A stretch of 32,748 bases of DNA, from contig SAAL01000036.1 in assembly GCA_009929445.1 (NCBI GenBank), positions 1 to 32,748 on the forward strand, given 5' to 3'. This DNA comes from Bacteroidia bacterium. Its GTDB lineage: Bacteria; Bacteroidota; Bacteroidia; Bacteroidales; Paludibacteraceae. The position numbers and the translations under genes are program-made. A model generated the notes under the pieces. That model ran no database searches. It was not told where the DNA came from and saw only the letters and a list, made by a program, of their open reading frames with translations. How positions within the stretch are numbered: position 1 is the first letter of the stretch; every line of letters starts with the position of its first letter. Shown here in pieces: positions 16,883-24,193 of this stretch.

Positions 16883-17611
16883 TCAGATCAAAATCGATGG
16901 GCGATAAGTGCTGCTGTAGATAAAAAAGCAGGAGCCACCCTTGATCTTGTTGATGATGGGTTTTGAGAGTTCGTCGGGTACAGCGGGACATCCGAAGCTC
17001 CGGCCGATATAACCCTGATTGTTAATCATTTTCTGGCTTACATAGCTGGCTCCATGAACAACGATAGCTCGTTGGTAGGCGCTTGAGTTGCATTTTTCGA
17101 GTCCCACCAGCCGAAGCGAGTAGCCGTGTTTCCCGATATAGGTTTCTTCCGTAACAAATGCTCCCAGACTGCTTTTAAGTGATTCGGGGGTGTTGCTGAA
17201 ATTTTTGGCTACGACTGTGCCTGTGTTTTTTCCGTGAGCTGTCCAGGTGTTGAAAAGTATTTTATAGTGCTTAATATCAATGATATACATTCGTTTCTGG
17301 TAACTGGGCTGATCAAAATCAACAATGGTGATAATGGAATCGTTGTCCAACAATCCTTTTTTCTTCAACATCGTGTAACTGCTTATTGCATAGTCAAATG
17401 CAGGCTGCGTAAGCCCCTTTTTGTCGAGATGCAGGCTGTCATACACGTGAGAAATTTCTTTTTCACGGGAAATACCCGGGTTCTCAACTTTCGCTGAGGC
17501 AGCATATATGTCAGGATTTTCTTTAACTTCGGTGAGTGAAAAGGCTGTAAATGAAAAGATAAGAAATGAAATAATTGCTGTGATATTTCTCAGCGAAAAG
17601 CGGTGAATCAT
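16883..17611 (-). CDS. Murein L,D-transpeptidase catalytic-domain family protein (YkuD_2)
   Basis: The 242-residue exported protein has an N-terminal signal or anchor segment (about 10-27). A C-terminal YkuD_2-type domain (about 55-235) follows. The catalytic set of the L,D-transpeptidase superfamily is present: H186 in VVHGASYV and the SxGC motif with C208 in GRSFGCPAVPDE. Such proteins make or modify peptidoglycan cross-links, or hydrolyse them, in the periplasm. The length fits the PF13645 family, which is common in Bacteroidota. It is transcribed alone, with its own terminator. The exact reaction is not known from sequence. The promoter region at about 17655-17668 contains only a weak box. 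Confidence 0.87.
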   Translation of the reverse strand: MIHRFSLRNITAIISFLIFSFTAFSLTEVKENPDIYAASAKVENPGISREKEISHVYDSLHLDKKGLTQPAFDYAISSYTMLKKKGLLDNDSIITIVDFDQPSYQKRMYIIDIKHYKILFNTWTAHGKNTGTVVAKNFSNTPESLKSSLGAFVTEETYIGKHGYSLRLVGLEKCNSSAYQRAIVVHGASYVSQKMINNQGYIGRSFGCPAVPDELSKPIINKIKGGSCFFIYSSTYRPSILI

Positions 17612-17845
17612 AGAAATAGAAAATTAACGGACCGGGCAGGTTTATGAATTAATAATGTGCAAATTTCGATAAAATAAATTGTAACGTTCCCAGAACGGCT
17701 CAAATAATAAATAACTTTAACGATATAGGGTAAAATTTATAAAAATATTTAGTAAACTTGTTAAATGTTGATAATGAGTTGATTGTAGGTCTATTTGTCT
17801 CATCGTTTTAAACATTTTATCTTTTAGGTGTGGGTTAAATCACTA

Positions 17846-17887
17846 TCATCCCTGCCTGAGGCAGCCAGAGCGTAGCGATGGATCTGA
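17846..17887. repeat. REP-like palindromic element
   Basis: It contains the stem CTGCC-TGA-GGCAG (17852-17864), followed by AGAGCGTAGCGATGGATCTGA. This layout resembles the short REP-like repeats with a GCGTAGCGA core that are scattered through many Bacteroidota genomes. Only one copy is in the window, so membership of a family is inference. Confidence 0.5.
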
Positions 17888-17991
17888 AAATTTTAACCGG
17901 ACAATAGTTATTTTTTTTAAAGTCTTAGTAAAATAGGTAAACGTTTTGTAATTACTTCCCCTTCAATAAGTAATTTATTTTTAGCATTTAG

Positions 17992-18152
17992 GAGTCCACT
18001 CCGAAAAGTCATAATTTATAAAAATCTAAGATTTTTATCCTTTGTGTCGAAATTAGATGTATTGATAATCAATTAGATATAAAATTAGTTTCTTTGTGTA
18101 ACTTGGTGTTATAGTGTCTTTGTGGCAAAAACAAGGTTTTCGGAGCAGACTC
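17992..18152. repeat. MITE-like segment bounded by 16-bp inverted repeats
   Basis: GAGTCCACTCCGAAAA at 17992-18007 pairs with TTTTCGGAGCAGACTC at 18137-18152, matching at 14 of 16 positions. The 161-bp segment is AT-rich and contains an internal palindrome (AAAAATCT/AGATTTTT). No coding frame is present. It could be a miniature inverted-repeat element or a chance pair. Confidence 0.45.
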
Positions 18153-18244
18153 ATTTATAGAACAATTGCGGTTTCAAAAAAATTAAATATTTACTAAAAA
18201 AACTACCAAATTTAAATGCATACATGTTGTTAGTTACTCCAGAA

Positions 18245-18269
18245 CTCCCTCTTTGGGGGTTGAGGGGCT
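18245..18269. repeat. G-rich palindromic intergenic repeat
   Basis: It reads CTCCCTCTTTGGGGG, then TTGAGGGGCT, the same order of C-run, T-rich centre, G-run, spacer and second G-run as at 145-170. It also resembles the ends of the leuS insertion. Confidence 0.6.
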
Positions 18270-18326
18270 GAGTAGTTACAATGTTTATTTTACCGACAAC
18301 AAGTACACAAGAACAACAAAAATAAT

Positions 18327-18334
18327 TATCTTTG
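18327..18334 (+). promoter_or_regulatory. Predicted promoter (-7 box) of the microprotein gene
   Basis: TATCTTTG fits TAnnTTTG. The start of transcription would fall near 18341, just ahead of the microprotein ATGs at 18351 and 18360. No exact -33 TTTG is visible. Confidence 0.5.
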
Positions 18335-18359
18335 TTTGGTATTTTAAAAAATGATTGAA

Positions 18360-18461
18360 ATGGAAAACAAACAATTTTTCAAACTAATGCTCATAATTTT
18401 TGGCTCTGTGGTGGGAGCAACTGTCTTGCTTGTGCTGTTGCTATTTCTGGTGACAGGCTAA
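18360..18461 (+). CDS. Single-pass membrane microprotein, about 33 residues, function unknown
   Basis: A short frame encodes MENKQFFKLM followed by one strongly hydrophobic helix and ends VTG. It has a short charged N-terminus and a membrane segment of about 22 residues, a typical tail-less membrane microprotein. An in-frame ATG at 18351 would add MIE. A promoter box lies about 20 bases upstream, and the DUF4230 gene follows 68 bases after the stop, so the two may share a transcript. I do not recognise a family. Coding is supported by promoter placement and by the coherent helix, not by homology. Confidence 0.5.
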   Translation: MENKQFFKLMLIIFGSVVGATVLLVLLLFLVTG

Positions 18462-18529
18462 TGATCTTTTTATGGATTAAATAAACTGTATATCCTATAT
18501 TACCCCATCCAAATTATAAAACAAAGTAA

Positions 18530-19147
18530 ATGAGAAGACATAATTACATTGCATGGGTGCTGCTTGGAATCACTGTATTGCTGTCAGTTTTGCTTTTCCG
18601 TGCAAAATACATTCCTCAAAAAACGGCTTACAACAGCAGTGCCATCATGGAGAAGATTTCATACGTCAAAGATCTCTCACTGGTGAAGTACAACTATAGC
18701 GGCGTGATCAGCTATAAAGATTACATGAAATTCATGAATCTTCAGGTACCGCTCACCGAAAAGTCGTTTCTGATCAGATACAACGGCTATGTGAAAGCCG
18801 GGATTGACATGAGCAAAGCCACTGTAACTGTCAACGGGAAGAGTGTAAAAATCGGTCTGCCTAAACCGCAGATTCAGGAAACCGTAATTGATGAAAAATC
18901 TCTTCAGGTGTATGACGAAAGCATGAATATACTGAATCCTATTAAAGTGACTGACTATCAAAATGCTATGGTAGCCGAACAGCATAAAATCAAACAGGAT
19001 GCGCTTGCGAAAGGAATACTCACCGAATCGTCCGATCAGGCTCACAAGTTCATCACATCCCTGCTTGAAGAACTCGGGTTTGAGAAAATCGAAATAGATG
19101 AAATCAGCTCAATCATCCTTCCCGGAAATGAAATTAAAAGAAAATGA
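18530..19147 (+). CDS. DUF4230 domain-containing protein
   Basis: The 205-residue protein has an N-terminal membrane anchor (about 7-24, AWVLLGITVLLSVLLF) and a DUF4230 domain of unknown function (about 38-200). Family features include LVKYNYSGVISYKD, the strand pair SFLIRYNGYVKAGID with a following MSKATVTVNGKSVKIGLPKP, and a C-terminal helix ending in FEKIEID. The domain is common in Bacteroidota and Firmicutes membrane-anchored proteins. It probably faces the periplasm. It lies downstream of a small membrane protein gene and upstream of kbl, but a separate promoter precedes kbl, so a link with threonine catabolism is not implied. Confidence 0.82.
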   Translation: MRRHNYIAWVLLGITVLLSVLLFRAKYIPQKTAYNSSAIMEKISYVKDLSLVKYNYSGVISYKDYMKFMNLQVPLTEKSFLIRYNGYVKAGIDMSKATVTVNGKSVKIGLPKPQIQETVIDEKSLQVYDESMNILNPIKVTDYQNAMVAEQHKIKQDALAKGILTESSDQAHKFITSLLEELGFEKIEIDEISSIILPGNEIKRK

Positions 19148-19205
19148 GTTTCTTTTTGTCTCATGTGTCTTAACAGTTTGATAATCAGTTTCTTGTCCTG
19201 ATTGT

Positions 19206-19259
19206 TTTAGTGCCTGCCACTAAAGCAACATATCTTCCTTTCTTAAATATCTTTTAAGA
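19206..19259. promoter_or_regulatory. Two small inverted repeats upstream of kbl
   Basis: TTTAGTG/CACTAAA (19206-19212 and 19218-19224) and TCTTAAA/TTTAAGA (19241-19247 and 19253-19259) are perfect 7-bp dyads with 5-base centres. The second ends 10 bases before the kbl -7 box and so could be an operator. The first may instead be a weak terminator of the DUF4230 gene, though no T-run follows. Confidence 0.35.
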
Positions 19260-19268
19260 TTAATTCAT

Positions 19269-19276
19269 TACCTTTG
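19269..19276 (+). promoter_or_regulatory. Predicted kbl-tdh promoter, -7 box
   Basis: TACCTTTG is a good match to TAnnTTTG, 40 bases before the kbl ATG. The -33 region overlaps the dyad at 19241-19259. Confidence 0.6.
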
Positions 19277-19315
19277 TAATGCATTACGACAGAACAACTT
19301 TAAATTCAAATATAT

Positions 19316-20506
19316 ATGTATCAAAATTTTAAATCATTCTTACAGAGTGAATTACAAGGCATTGAAAATGCCGGATTGTACAAAAATGAAAGAATCATAG
19401 TTTCTCCTCAGGGTGCAGCCATCCGGGTTTCTGACGGCAAAGAAGTGCTAAATTTCTGCGCCAACAATTATCTTGGCCTCTCCAACAATCAGCAGCTGAA
19501 AGATGCAGCCAAGTCAGCCATAGATACTCACGGTTACGGCATGTCATCCGTTCGCTTTATTTGTGGCACACAAGATCTTCACAAGCAACTCGAAACATCC
19601 ATTGCCCGTTTTTTCGGAACGGAAGATACCATCCTCTACGCAGCATGTTTTGACGCCAACGGTGGCGTATTCGAACCACTTCTTTCGGCTGAAGACGCCA
19701 TCATCTCCGATGCGCTCAATCACGCATCCATCATTGACGGAGTAAGACTGTGCAAAGCTCAGCGCTACCGCTATGCCAATGCCGATATGGCCGACCTGGA
19801 AGAACAGTTGAAAAAGGCACAGGCCCAACGTTTCAGGTTAATCGTAACCGACGGGGTTTTCTCTATGGACGGAAATGTGGCTCCTCTGGACAAAATTTAC
19901 GAATTAGCCGAAAAATATAACGCAATGGTGATGGTTGACGAATCGCATTCTGCAGGAGTGGTTGGTCAGACAGGAAGGGGCGTGACAGAACGCTACAACC
20001 TCAAAGGAAAAATAGAAATCATCACCGGAACACTCGGAAAGGCTTTCGGCGGCGCCATCGGCGGTTTTACCACCGGAAAAAAAGAAATCATCGATTTGCT
20101 GCGTCAGCGTTCGCGACCATATTTATTTTCCAATTCCATACCTCCCATGGTGGCAGCAGCCGGAATCCGCATGTTCGAGATGATGGATGAAACCAACGAC
20201 CTGCAGGACAAACTCCACGCAAATACAGAATATTTTGTTGCAAAAATGAAAGCCGCCGGTTTCGATATCAAGCCTACCGAATCAGCCATCTGCGCTGTGA
20301 TGCTTTACGATGCAAAATTATCACAGGAAGTAGCCAACCGATTGCTGGATGAAGGAATCTATGTCATCGGGTTTTACTATCCCGTCGTACCGAAAGGAGA
20401 AGCGCGCATCCGGGTTCAGATTTCGGCAGCTCACGAAAAAGCTCATCTGGATACATGCATCGATGCATTTACGAAAGTTGGTAAAGAACTGGGTGTAATC
20501 GGATAG
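19316..20506 (+). CDS. kbl: Glycine C-acetyltransferase (2-amino-3-ketobutyrate CoA ligase)
   Basis: This PLP enzyme converts 2-amino-3-oxobutanoate and CoA to glycine and acetyl-CoA, the second step of threonine breakdown. The 396-residue protein matches the alpha-oxoamine synthase family over its full length. Visible motifs are FCANNYLGLS near 50-60, GYGMSSVRFICGTQDLHKQL, VDESHSAGVVG, and the PLP lysine K242 in GTLGKAFGGA. The length matches E. coli Kbl (398). The downstream tdh, 56 bases away on the same strand, encodes the first step, so the pair forms a threonine-to-glycine operon. The family also includes serine palmitoyltransferase and AONS, but the tdh neighbour and overall sequence favour Kbl. 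Confidence 0.95.
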   Translation: MYQNFKSFLQSELQGIENAGLYKNERIIVSPQGAAIRVSDGKEVLNFCANNYLGLSNNQQLKDAAKSAIDTHGYGMSSVRFICGTQDLHKQLETSIARFFGTEDTILYAACFDANGGVFEPLLSAEDAIISDALNHASIIDGVRLCKAQRYRYANADMADLEEQLKKAQAQRFRLIVTDGVFSMDGNVAPLDKIYELAEKYNAMVMVDESHSAGVVGQTGRGVTERYNLKGKIEIITGTLGKAFGGAIGGFTTGKKEIIDLLRQRSRPYLFSNSIPPMVAAAGIRMFEMMDETNDLQDKLHANTEYFVAKMKAAGFDIKPTESAICAVMLYDAKLSQEVANRLLDEGIYVIGFYYPVVPKGEARIRVQISAAHEKAHLDTCIDAFTKVGKELGVIG

Positions 20507-20562
20507 TGTTAATGATTTTATTTTTAAAAAAAATCAAGAATAAATAATGTAAATATCTATAT

Positions 20563-21588
20563 ATGAAAGCATTAGTAAAAGCAAAAGCAGAAAAAGGCAT
20601 TTGGATGGAAGATATACCGGTGCCTGAAATCGGAATTAACGATGTACTTATTAAAATCAAAAAAACATCCATTTGCGGTACCGATTTACATATCTATAAA
20701 TGGGACGACTGGGCACAGAATACAATCAAAGTGCCCATGACTATCGGACATGAATACGTAGGTGTAGTTGTAGAAAAGGGCAGGGGAGTAAAGAATGTGA
20801 AGATTGGCGACCGTGTGACCGGCGAAGGGCACATCGCCTGCGGGCATTGCCGCAATTGCCGCCGCGGAAAATTGCACGTTTGCGAAAACACCATTGGAGT
20901 AGGTGTAAATCGCGATGGAGCCTTCGCCGAATATCTTTCGCTTCCGGCTTCCAATGTTGTTCACCTGGACGACCGCATTTCTGACGAAACAGCCTCCATC
21001 ATGGATCCGTTTGGAAATGCTACACATACGGCATTGTCGTTTCCACTGATAGGCGAAGACGTACTGATTACCGGCGCTGGGCTTATCGGAACCATGGCCA
21101 CCGGAATCTGCCGGTTTGCCGGGGCTCGCTATGTGGTGGTAAGCGATTTTAGCGATTACCGGCTCGAAATTGCCAAAAAGATGGGAGCAACCCTCACGGT
21201 CAATCCTTCCAAAGGCGAAACTATTCAGGGTGCAATGAAAGAACTTCATATGCGCGGATTTGACGTTGGGCTCGAAATGTCCGGAGCCCCAACTGCTTTC
21301 CGGGATATGATTGATAATATGTACAACGGTTCTAAAATTTCACTTCTTGGAATTCTGCCGAATACTACAACAGTCGATTGGAACAAGATTATTTTCAAAG
21401 CCCTAACTCTGAAGGGCATCTACGGACGAGAAATGTGGGAAACCTGGTACAAAATGGAGCAAATGCTTATATCCGGGTTCGATTTGAATCCGGTGATTAC
21501 ACATCGTTTCGGTATTGATGAGTTCCAACAGGGATTTGATATAATGGAAAGCGGGCAGTGTGGAAAAGTTATTCTGAGCTGGGAATAG
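20563..21588 (+). CDS. tdh: L-threonine 3-dehydrogenase, zinc-dependent medium-chain type
   Basis: It oxidises L-threonine to 2-amino-3-oxobutanoate with NAD+, feeding Kbl. The 341-residue protein aligns by eye with E. coli Tdh (also 341) from end to end. The catalytic zinc ligands C38 (TSICGTD) and H63-E64 (GHEYVG) are at the same positions. The structural-zinc cysteines are in [15 protein letters not shown]. The dinucleotide motif [11 protein letters not shown] is present, and the C-terminus [11 protein letters not shown] is nearly identical to E. coli. It is unusual in that many Bacteroidota use a short-chain (SDR-type) threonine dehydrogenase instead. It is followed by a hairpin terminator at 21631-21678. 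Confidence 0.96.
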   Translation: MKALVKAKAEKGIWMEDIPVPEIGINDVLIKIKKTSICGTDLHIYKWDDWAQNTIKVPMTIGHEYVGVVVEKGRGVKNVKIGDRVTGEGHIACGHCRNCRRGKLHVCENTIGVGVNRDGAFAEYLSLPASNVVHLDDRISDETASIMDPFGNATHTALSFPLIGEDVLITGAGLIGTMATGICRFAGARYVVVSDFSDYRLEIAKKMGATLTVNPSKGETIQGAMKELHMRGFDVGLEMSGAPTAFRDMIDNMYNGSKISLLGILPNTTTVDWNKIIFKALTLKGIYGREMWETWYKMEQMLISGFDLNPVITHRFGIDEFQQGFDIMESGQCGKVILSWE

Positions 21589-21630
21589 GAAAAAATCAGT
21601 TCTGAGTTTGGACTAAAAAGCAAGGAGTAA

Positions 21631-21678
21631 AGAGTTTGGAGTTTTGAGTTTTTTCTCGAAATTCCAAACTCTGTTTTT
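21631..21678 (+). terminator. Probable tdh terminator
   Basis: The arms AGAGTTTGGA (21631-21640) and TCCAAACTCT (21663-21672) are perfect 10-bp complements, followed by GTTTTT. The loop is 22 bases, longer than usual. The arms are also part of an AGTTTGGA/TCCAAACT repeat-rich stretch. Confidence 0.6.
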
Positions 21679-21699
21679 AAAAATAAACAGAATAATTTT

Positions 21700-21757
21700 C
21701 AAACATCCAAACTCCCGATAGCTATCGGGACAAACATTCAAACATCCAAACATTCAA
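21700..21757. repeat. CAAACATYC direct repeats around a 16-bp perfect palindrome
   Basis: Four near-copies of CAAACATCC/CAAACATTC flank the palindrome CCCGATAGCTATCGGG (21714-21729). It lies between convergent tdh and glycosyltransferase genes. The palindrome lacks a T-run on either strand, so it is not a clear terminator. Similar strings are scattered in many Bacteroidota intergenic regions. Confidence 0.6.
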
Positions 21758-21764
21758 AAGAAAA

Positions 21765-22961
21765 CTATTTCCATTTTAAGTTTCTTTTTTTCTTTCCGAA
21801 AGTGAGAATAGAAAGGGTTATCAGCGGTAAAATACTGTCAAAAAGAGGTATGGTAAAATAAAATCTTCGTTCACCGAGAATTTTAGCCGATTTGTTGATA
21901 ATTAAGAGTTGCAGGGTGAATCTCACTATGAAAAGCAAACCTGCAAATGCAGCTGCAACCCAGTTGAAACTCAATCCGCTTACCACAACGGCAGTCACAA
22001 AAGCAAGGTAGAAAATGCCCCGTGAAACAGGTTCAACAGTTAGTCGCAGCTTACTCGGAGTGTTGTATTTATCTGATACTGAGAGGTGTCTTTCTTTCTG
22101 AATTAGCCAGTTTCTGAAGGTTGTTTTCGGTTCAGACCAGGTAACGCTTTCCGAAGACACTTCAATTCTTGTATTTTCGGTAGTTGCACCGCGGTTTACC
22201 ATCAGATCATCGTCGCCGGACATGAGATTAAGCGTGGTAGCGAATCCTTTCAGATTGAAGAAAGTATCTTTCCGATATGCCAGATTTCTCCCCACACCCA
22301 TATACGGTCTGTGTGAAGCAGCCATACCAAGGTACTGCAGTGCAATAAAGAGGGTGTCGTATTTGATGAGTTTATTCAAAAATCCTTTTTTGGGAAGGTA
22401 ACCTCCGTAGCCGAGTACAAATTCGGTTTCGGGTGTGAAATTGCGTACCATCATTTCGAGCCAGTTTTTGCCCTCAGGCATACAATCGGCATCCGTGAAT
22501 AAAAGCAAATCATTTTTTGCCGCTTTGATACCCAGTGTTAAGCCCAGCTTTTTGGTGCTCACATTGGTAGCTCCACCCGGTACGAAAGTTGTTCGCAGTT
22601 TTTCGTATTGCTTCACCATCAGCGATAGATAATCATCCGTATGATCGGTCGAACCGTCGTTTATTACAATTACTTCGTAGTCCGGATAATCCTGCTCCAG
22701 AACAAAAGGTAGAAATTTCCGGAGATTTTCTTCTTCGTCGCGGGCGCAGATAATCACACTGACCGGCGGCTGGTCGTTCCGAAACTGCTCAATCCCTTTT
22801 GACACACGTTTATTGTGACGAATTACCCCCATGAAATAACGGATGTAAAAATACAGTTGAACGATAAAAGCAGTCAGCAACACAGCCAGCAGACTTATTT
22901 CAACAACTGAGAAACGTATTATACCAAAAAAATCCATGTAATTTTCAATAATTTCTTTCAA
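21765..22961 (-). CDS. Family 2 glycosyltransferase, membrane-bound
   Basis: The 398-residue inner-membrane GT2 enzyme transfers a sugar from a nucleotide-sugar donor. It has an N-terminal membrane segment (about 16-40) and a GT-A domain (about 55-290) with VSVIICARDEEENLRKFL, the donor-site INDGSTDHTDDY and the DxD-like TDADCMPEGK motif. A later SGDDDLMVNRG acceptor region and a QKERHL motif follow (about 285-292). Two or three C-terminal membrane segments occupy about 305-395. The architecture is like polysaccharide or glycolipid synthases, such as poly-N-acetylglucosamine synthase relatives. Donor and acceptor are unknown. It lies six bases after lysA on the same strand and is probably co-transcribed with it, an odd partner with no obvious link to lysine synthesis. 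Confidence 0.9.
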   Translation of the reverse strand: MKEIIENYMDFFGIIRFSVVEISLLAVLLTAFIVQLYFYIRYFMGVIRHNKRVSKGIEQFRNDQPPVSVIICARDEEENLRKFLPFVLEQDYPDYEVIVINDGSTDHTDDYLSLMVKQYEKLRTTFVPGGATNVSTKKLGLTLGIKAAKNDLLLFTDADCMPEGKNWLEMMVRNFTPETEFVLGYGGYLPKKGFLNKLIKYDTLFIALQYLGMAASHRPYMGVGRNLAYRKDTFFNLKGFATTLNLMSGDDDLMVNRGATTENTRIEVSSESVTWSEPKTTFRNWLIQKERHLSVSDKYNTPSKLRLTVEPVSRGIFYLAFVTAVVVSGLSFNWVAAAFAGLLFIVRFTLQLLIINKSAKILGERRFYFTIPLFDSILPLITLSILTFGKKKRNLKWK

Positions 22962-22967
22962 CTTCTG

Positions 22968-24128
22968 TTATTTCAATTCATCAGATGTGTACGCCTGAGG
23001 CAAACTGCGCAGGTTGTACTGCGAAGCCATGATTTCGCCATAGGCACCGGCCGAACGGATGGCTATCAAATCCCCTCTTTTGGTTTCATTCAGCATGAAA
23101 TCTTTGGCAAAAACGTCGGATGATTCACAAATGGGTCCTACAACATCATACAAACAGGTCGGTTTTTCCGAGGATAAATTCTCGATGCGGTGATAAGCCT
23201 GATACAAGGCCGGACGAATCAGGTCGGTAAAGCCGGCATCAAGTATTACAAATTTACGTGTTGAACCCTCTTTTACATACAGAACCCGTGAAATGAGGCT
23301 GCCACATTGGGCTACTATCGATCGTCCGAGCTCAAAATGCAGTGTTTGACCGGGTTTCAGGCCCAGGTGGTCACGAAAGGTTTTGAAGTAAGTTTCGAAT
23401 TCCGGCACCGGGAAATGATTCGGATGCTCGTAGTTGACACCTAAACCGCCTCCTACGTTGATATGGGTAATCTCAATGTTTTTTGTGTTGAAAATATCCT
23501 GAATTTCCTCTATCCGAACGCACAGATTGTGGAAAGCAGTCATATCGGTTATTTGCGATCCGATATGAAAATGAATGCCTGTAAATTCAAGATGAGTGAG
23601 TTTGGGCAGCAGACTGATGACATGATCCAGGTCTTCCATGTTGATTCCGAACTTGTTTTCACTCAGCCCGGTGGTGATGTATTTATGAGTATGAGCGCTT
23701 ACATCGGGGTTGATGCGCAGTGCTACCCGGGCTTTTTTGTTTTTTGAGGCAGCCAGTTCGTTGATTACTTCCAATTCGGGCACCGACTCGGCGTTGAAGC
23801 AAAAGATATCGTGATCTAAAGCCAGATTGATTTCCCAGTCGGATTTTCCCACTCCGGCAAATACAATTTTCGATGCCGGAAATCCGGCGTCTATTGCAGC
23901 CTGAATTTCACCTCCGCTTACACAGTCGGCACCGAATCCGGTATTTTTTATCACCTCCAGTATGCTTGGATTCACGTTGGCTTTCATGGCGTAGTGTACC
24001 ATGTAGTTTTCAGGCAAATCAAGCATTTTTATTTCACTCAGGGTGCTCCGGAGTACATCCAGATCGTAATAATAAAATGGAGTACTTATCTGTTGGAATT
24101 TATCTGTGGGATAATGGGCTTTTATCAT
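22968..24128 (-). CDS. lysA: Diaminopimelate decarboxylase
   Basis: LysA converts meso-diaminopimelate to L-lysine, the last step of lysine synthesis, using PLP. The 386-residue fold III enzyme has the PLP lysine K49 in VHYAMKANVNP. It also has the HFHIGSQI region, the phosphate-binding GGGLGVNYEHP, the substrate loop ELGRSIVAQCG, and the active-site CESSDVFAKDF. The length is slightly short of the usual 400-430 but complete at both ends. lysC lies upstream on the same strand but a terminator separates them, so lysA (with the glycosyltransferase) either has its own promoter or depends on read-through. Confidence 0.96.
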   Translation of the reverse strand: MIKAHYPTDKFQQISTPFYYYDLDVLRSTLSEIKMLDLPENYMVHYAMKANVNPSILEVIKNTGFGADCVSGGEIQAAIDAGFPASKIVFAGVGKSDWEINLALDHDIFCFNAESVPELEVINELAASKNKKARVALRINPDVSAHTHKYITTGLSENKFGINMEDLDHVISLLPKLTHLEFTGIHFHIGSQITDMTAFHNLCVRIEEIQDIFNTKNIEITHINVGGGLGVNYEHPNHFPVPEFETYFKTFRDHLGLKPGQTLHFELGRSIVAQCGSLISRVLYVKEGSTRKFVILDAGFTDLIRPALYQAYHRIENLSSEKPTCLYDVVGPICESSDVFAKDFMLNETKRGDLIAIRSAGAYGEIMASQYNLRSLPQAYTSDELK

Positions 24129-24144
24129 CTTTTTTTTGAAATTA

Positions 24145-24187
24145 ATTCTTAAAAAACCGATAAGTAATTGTGTTACCTATCGGTTCG
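24145..24187 (-). terminator. Terminator between lysC and lysA
   Basis: AACCGATA (24155-24162) pairs with TATCGGTT (24178-24185). On the minus strand the stem is followed by a T-run (24151-24156). It lies 8 bases after the lysC stop and 27 bases before the lysA start, so it may limit read-through into lysA. Confidence 0.8.
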
Positions 24188-24193
24188 TTATTT

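Larger units (their letters stand above)
17612..18350. other. Repeat-rich intergenic region without a recognisable gene
   Basis: About 740 bases lie between the divergent L,D-transpeptidase gene and the microprotein gene. It holds at least three repeat-like objects: a REP-like block (17846-17887), an inverted repeat pair (17992-18007 with 18137-18152) and a G-rich palindrome (18245-18269). Remaining sequence is AT-rich with frequent stops in all frames. No transposase remnant is recognisable. Confidence 0.7.

Noticed and set aside
21700..21757. CRISPR-like array
   Set aside because: Units are only about 9 bases, spacers are absent or irregular, and no cas genes are present.
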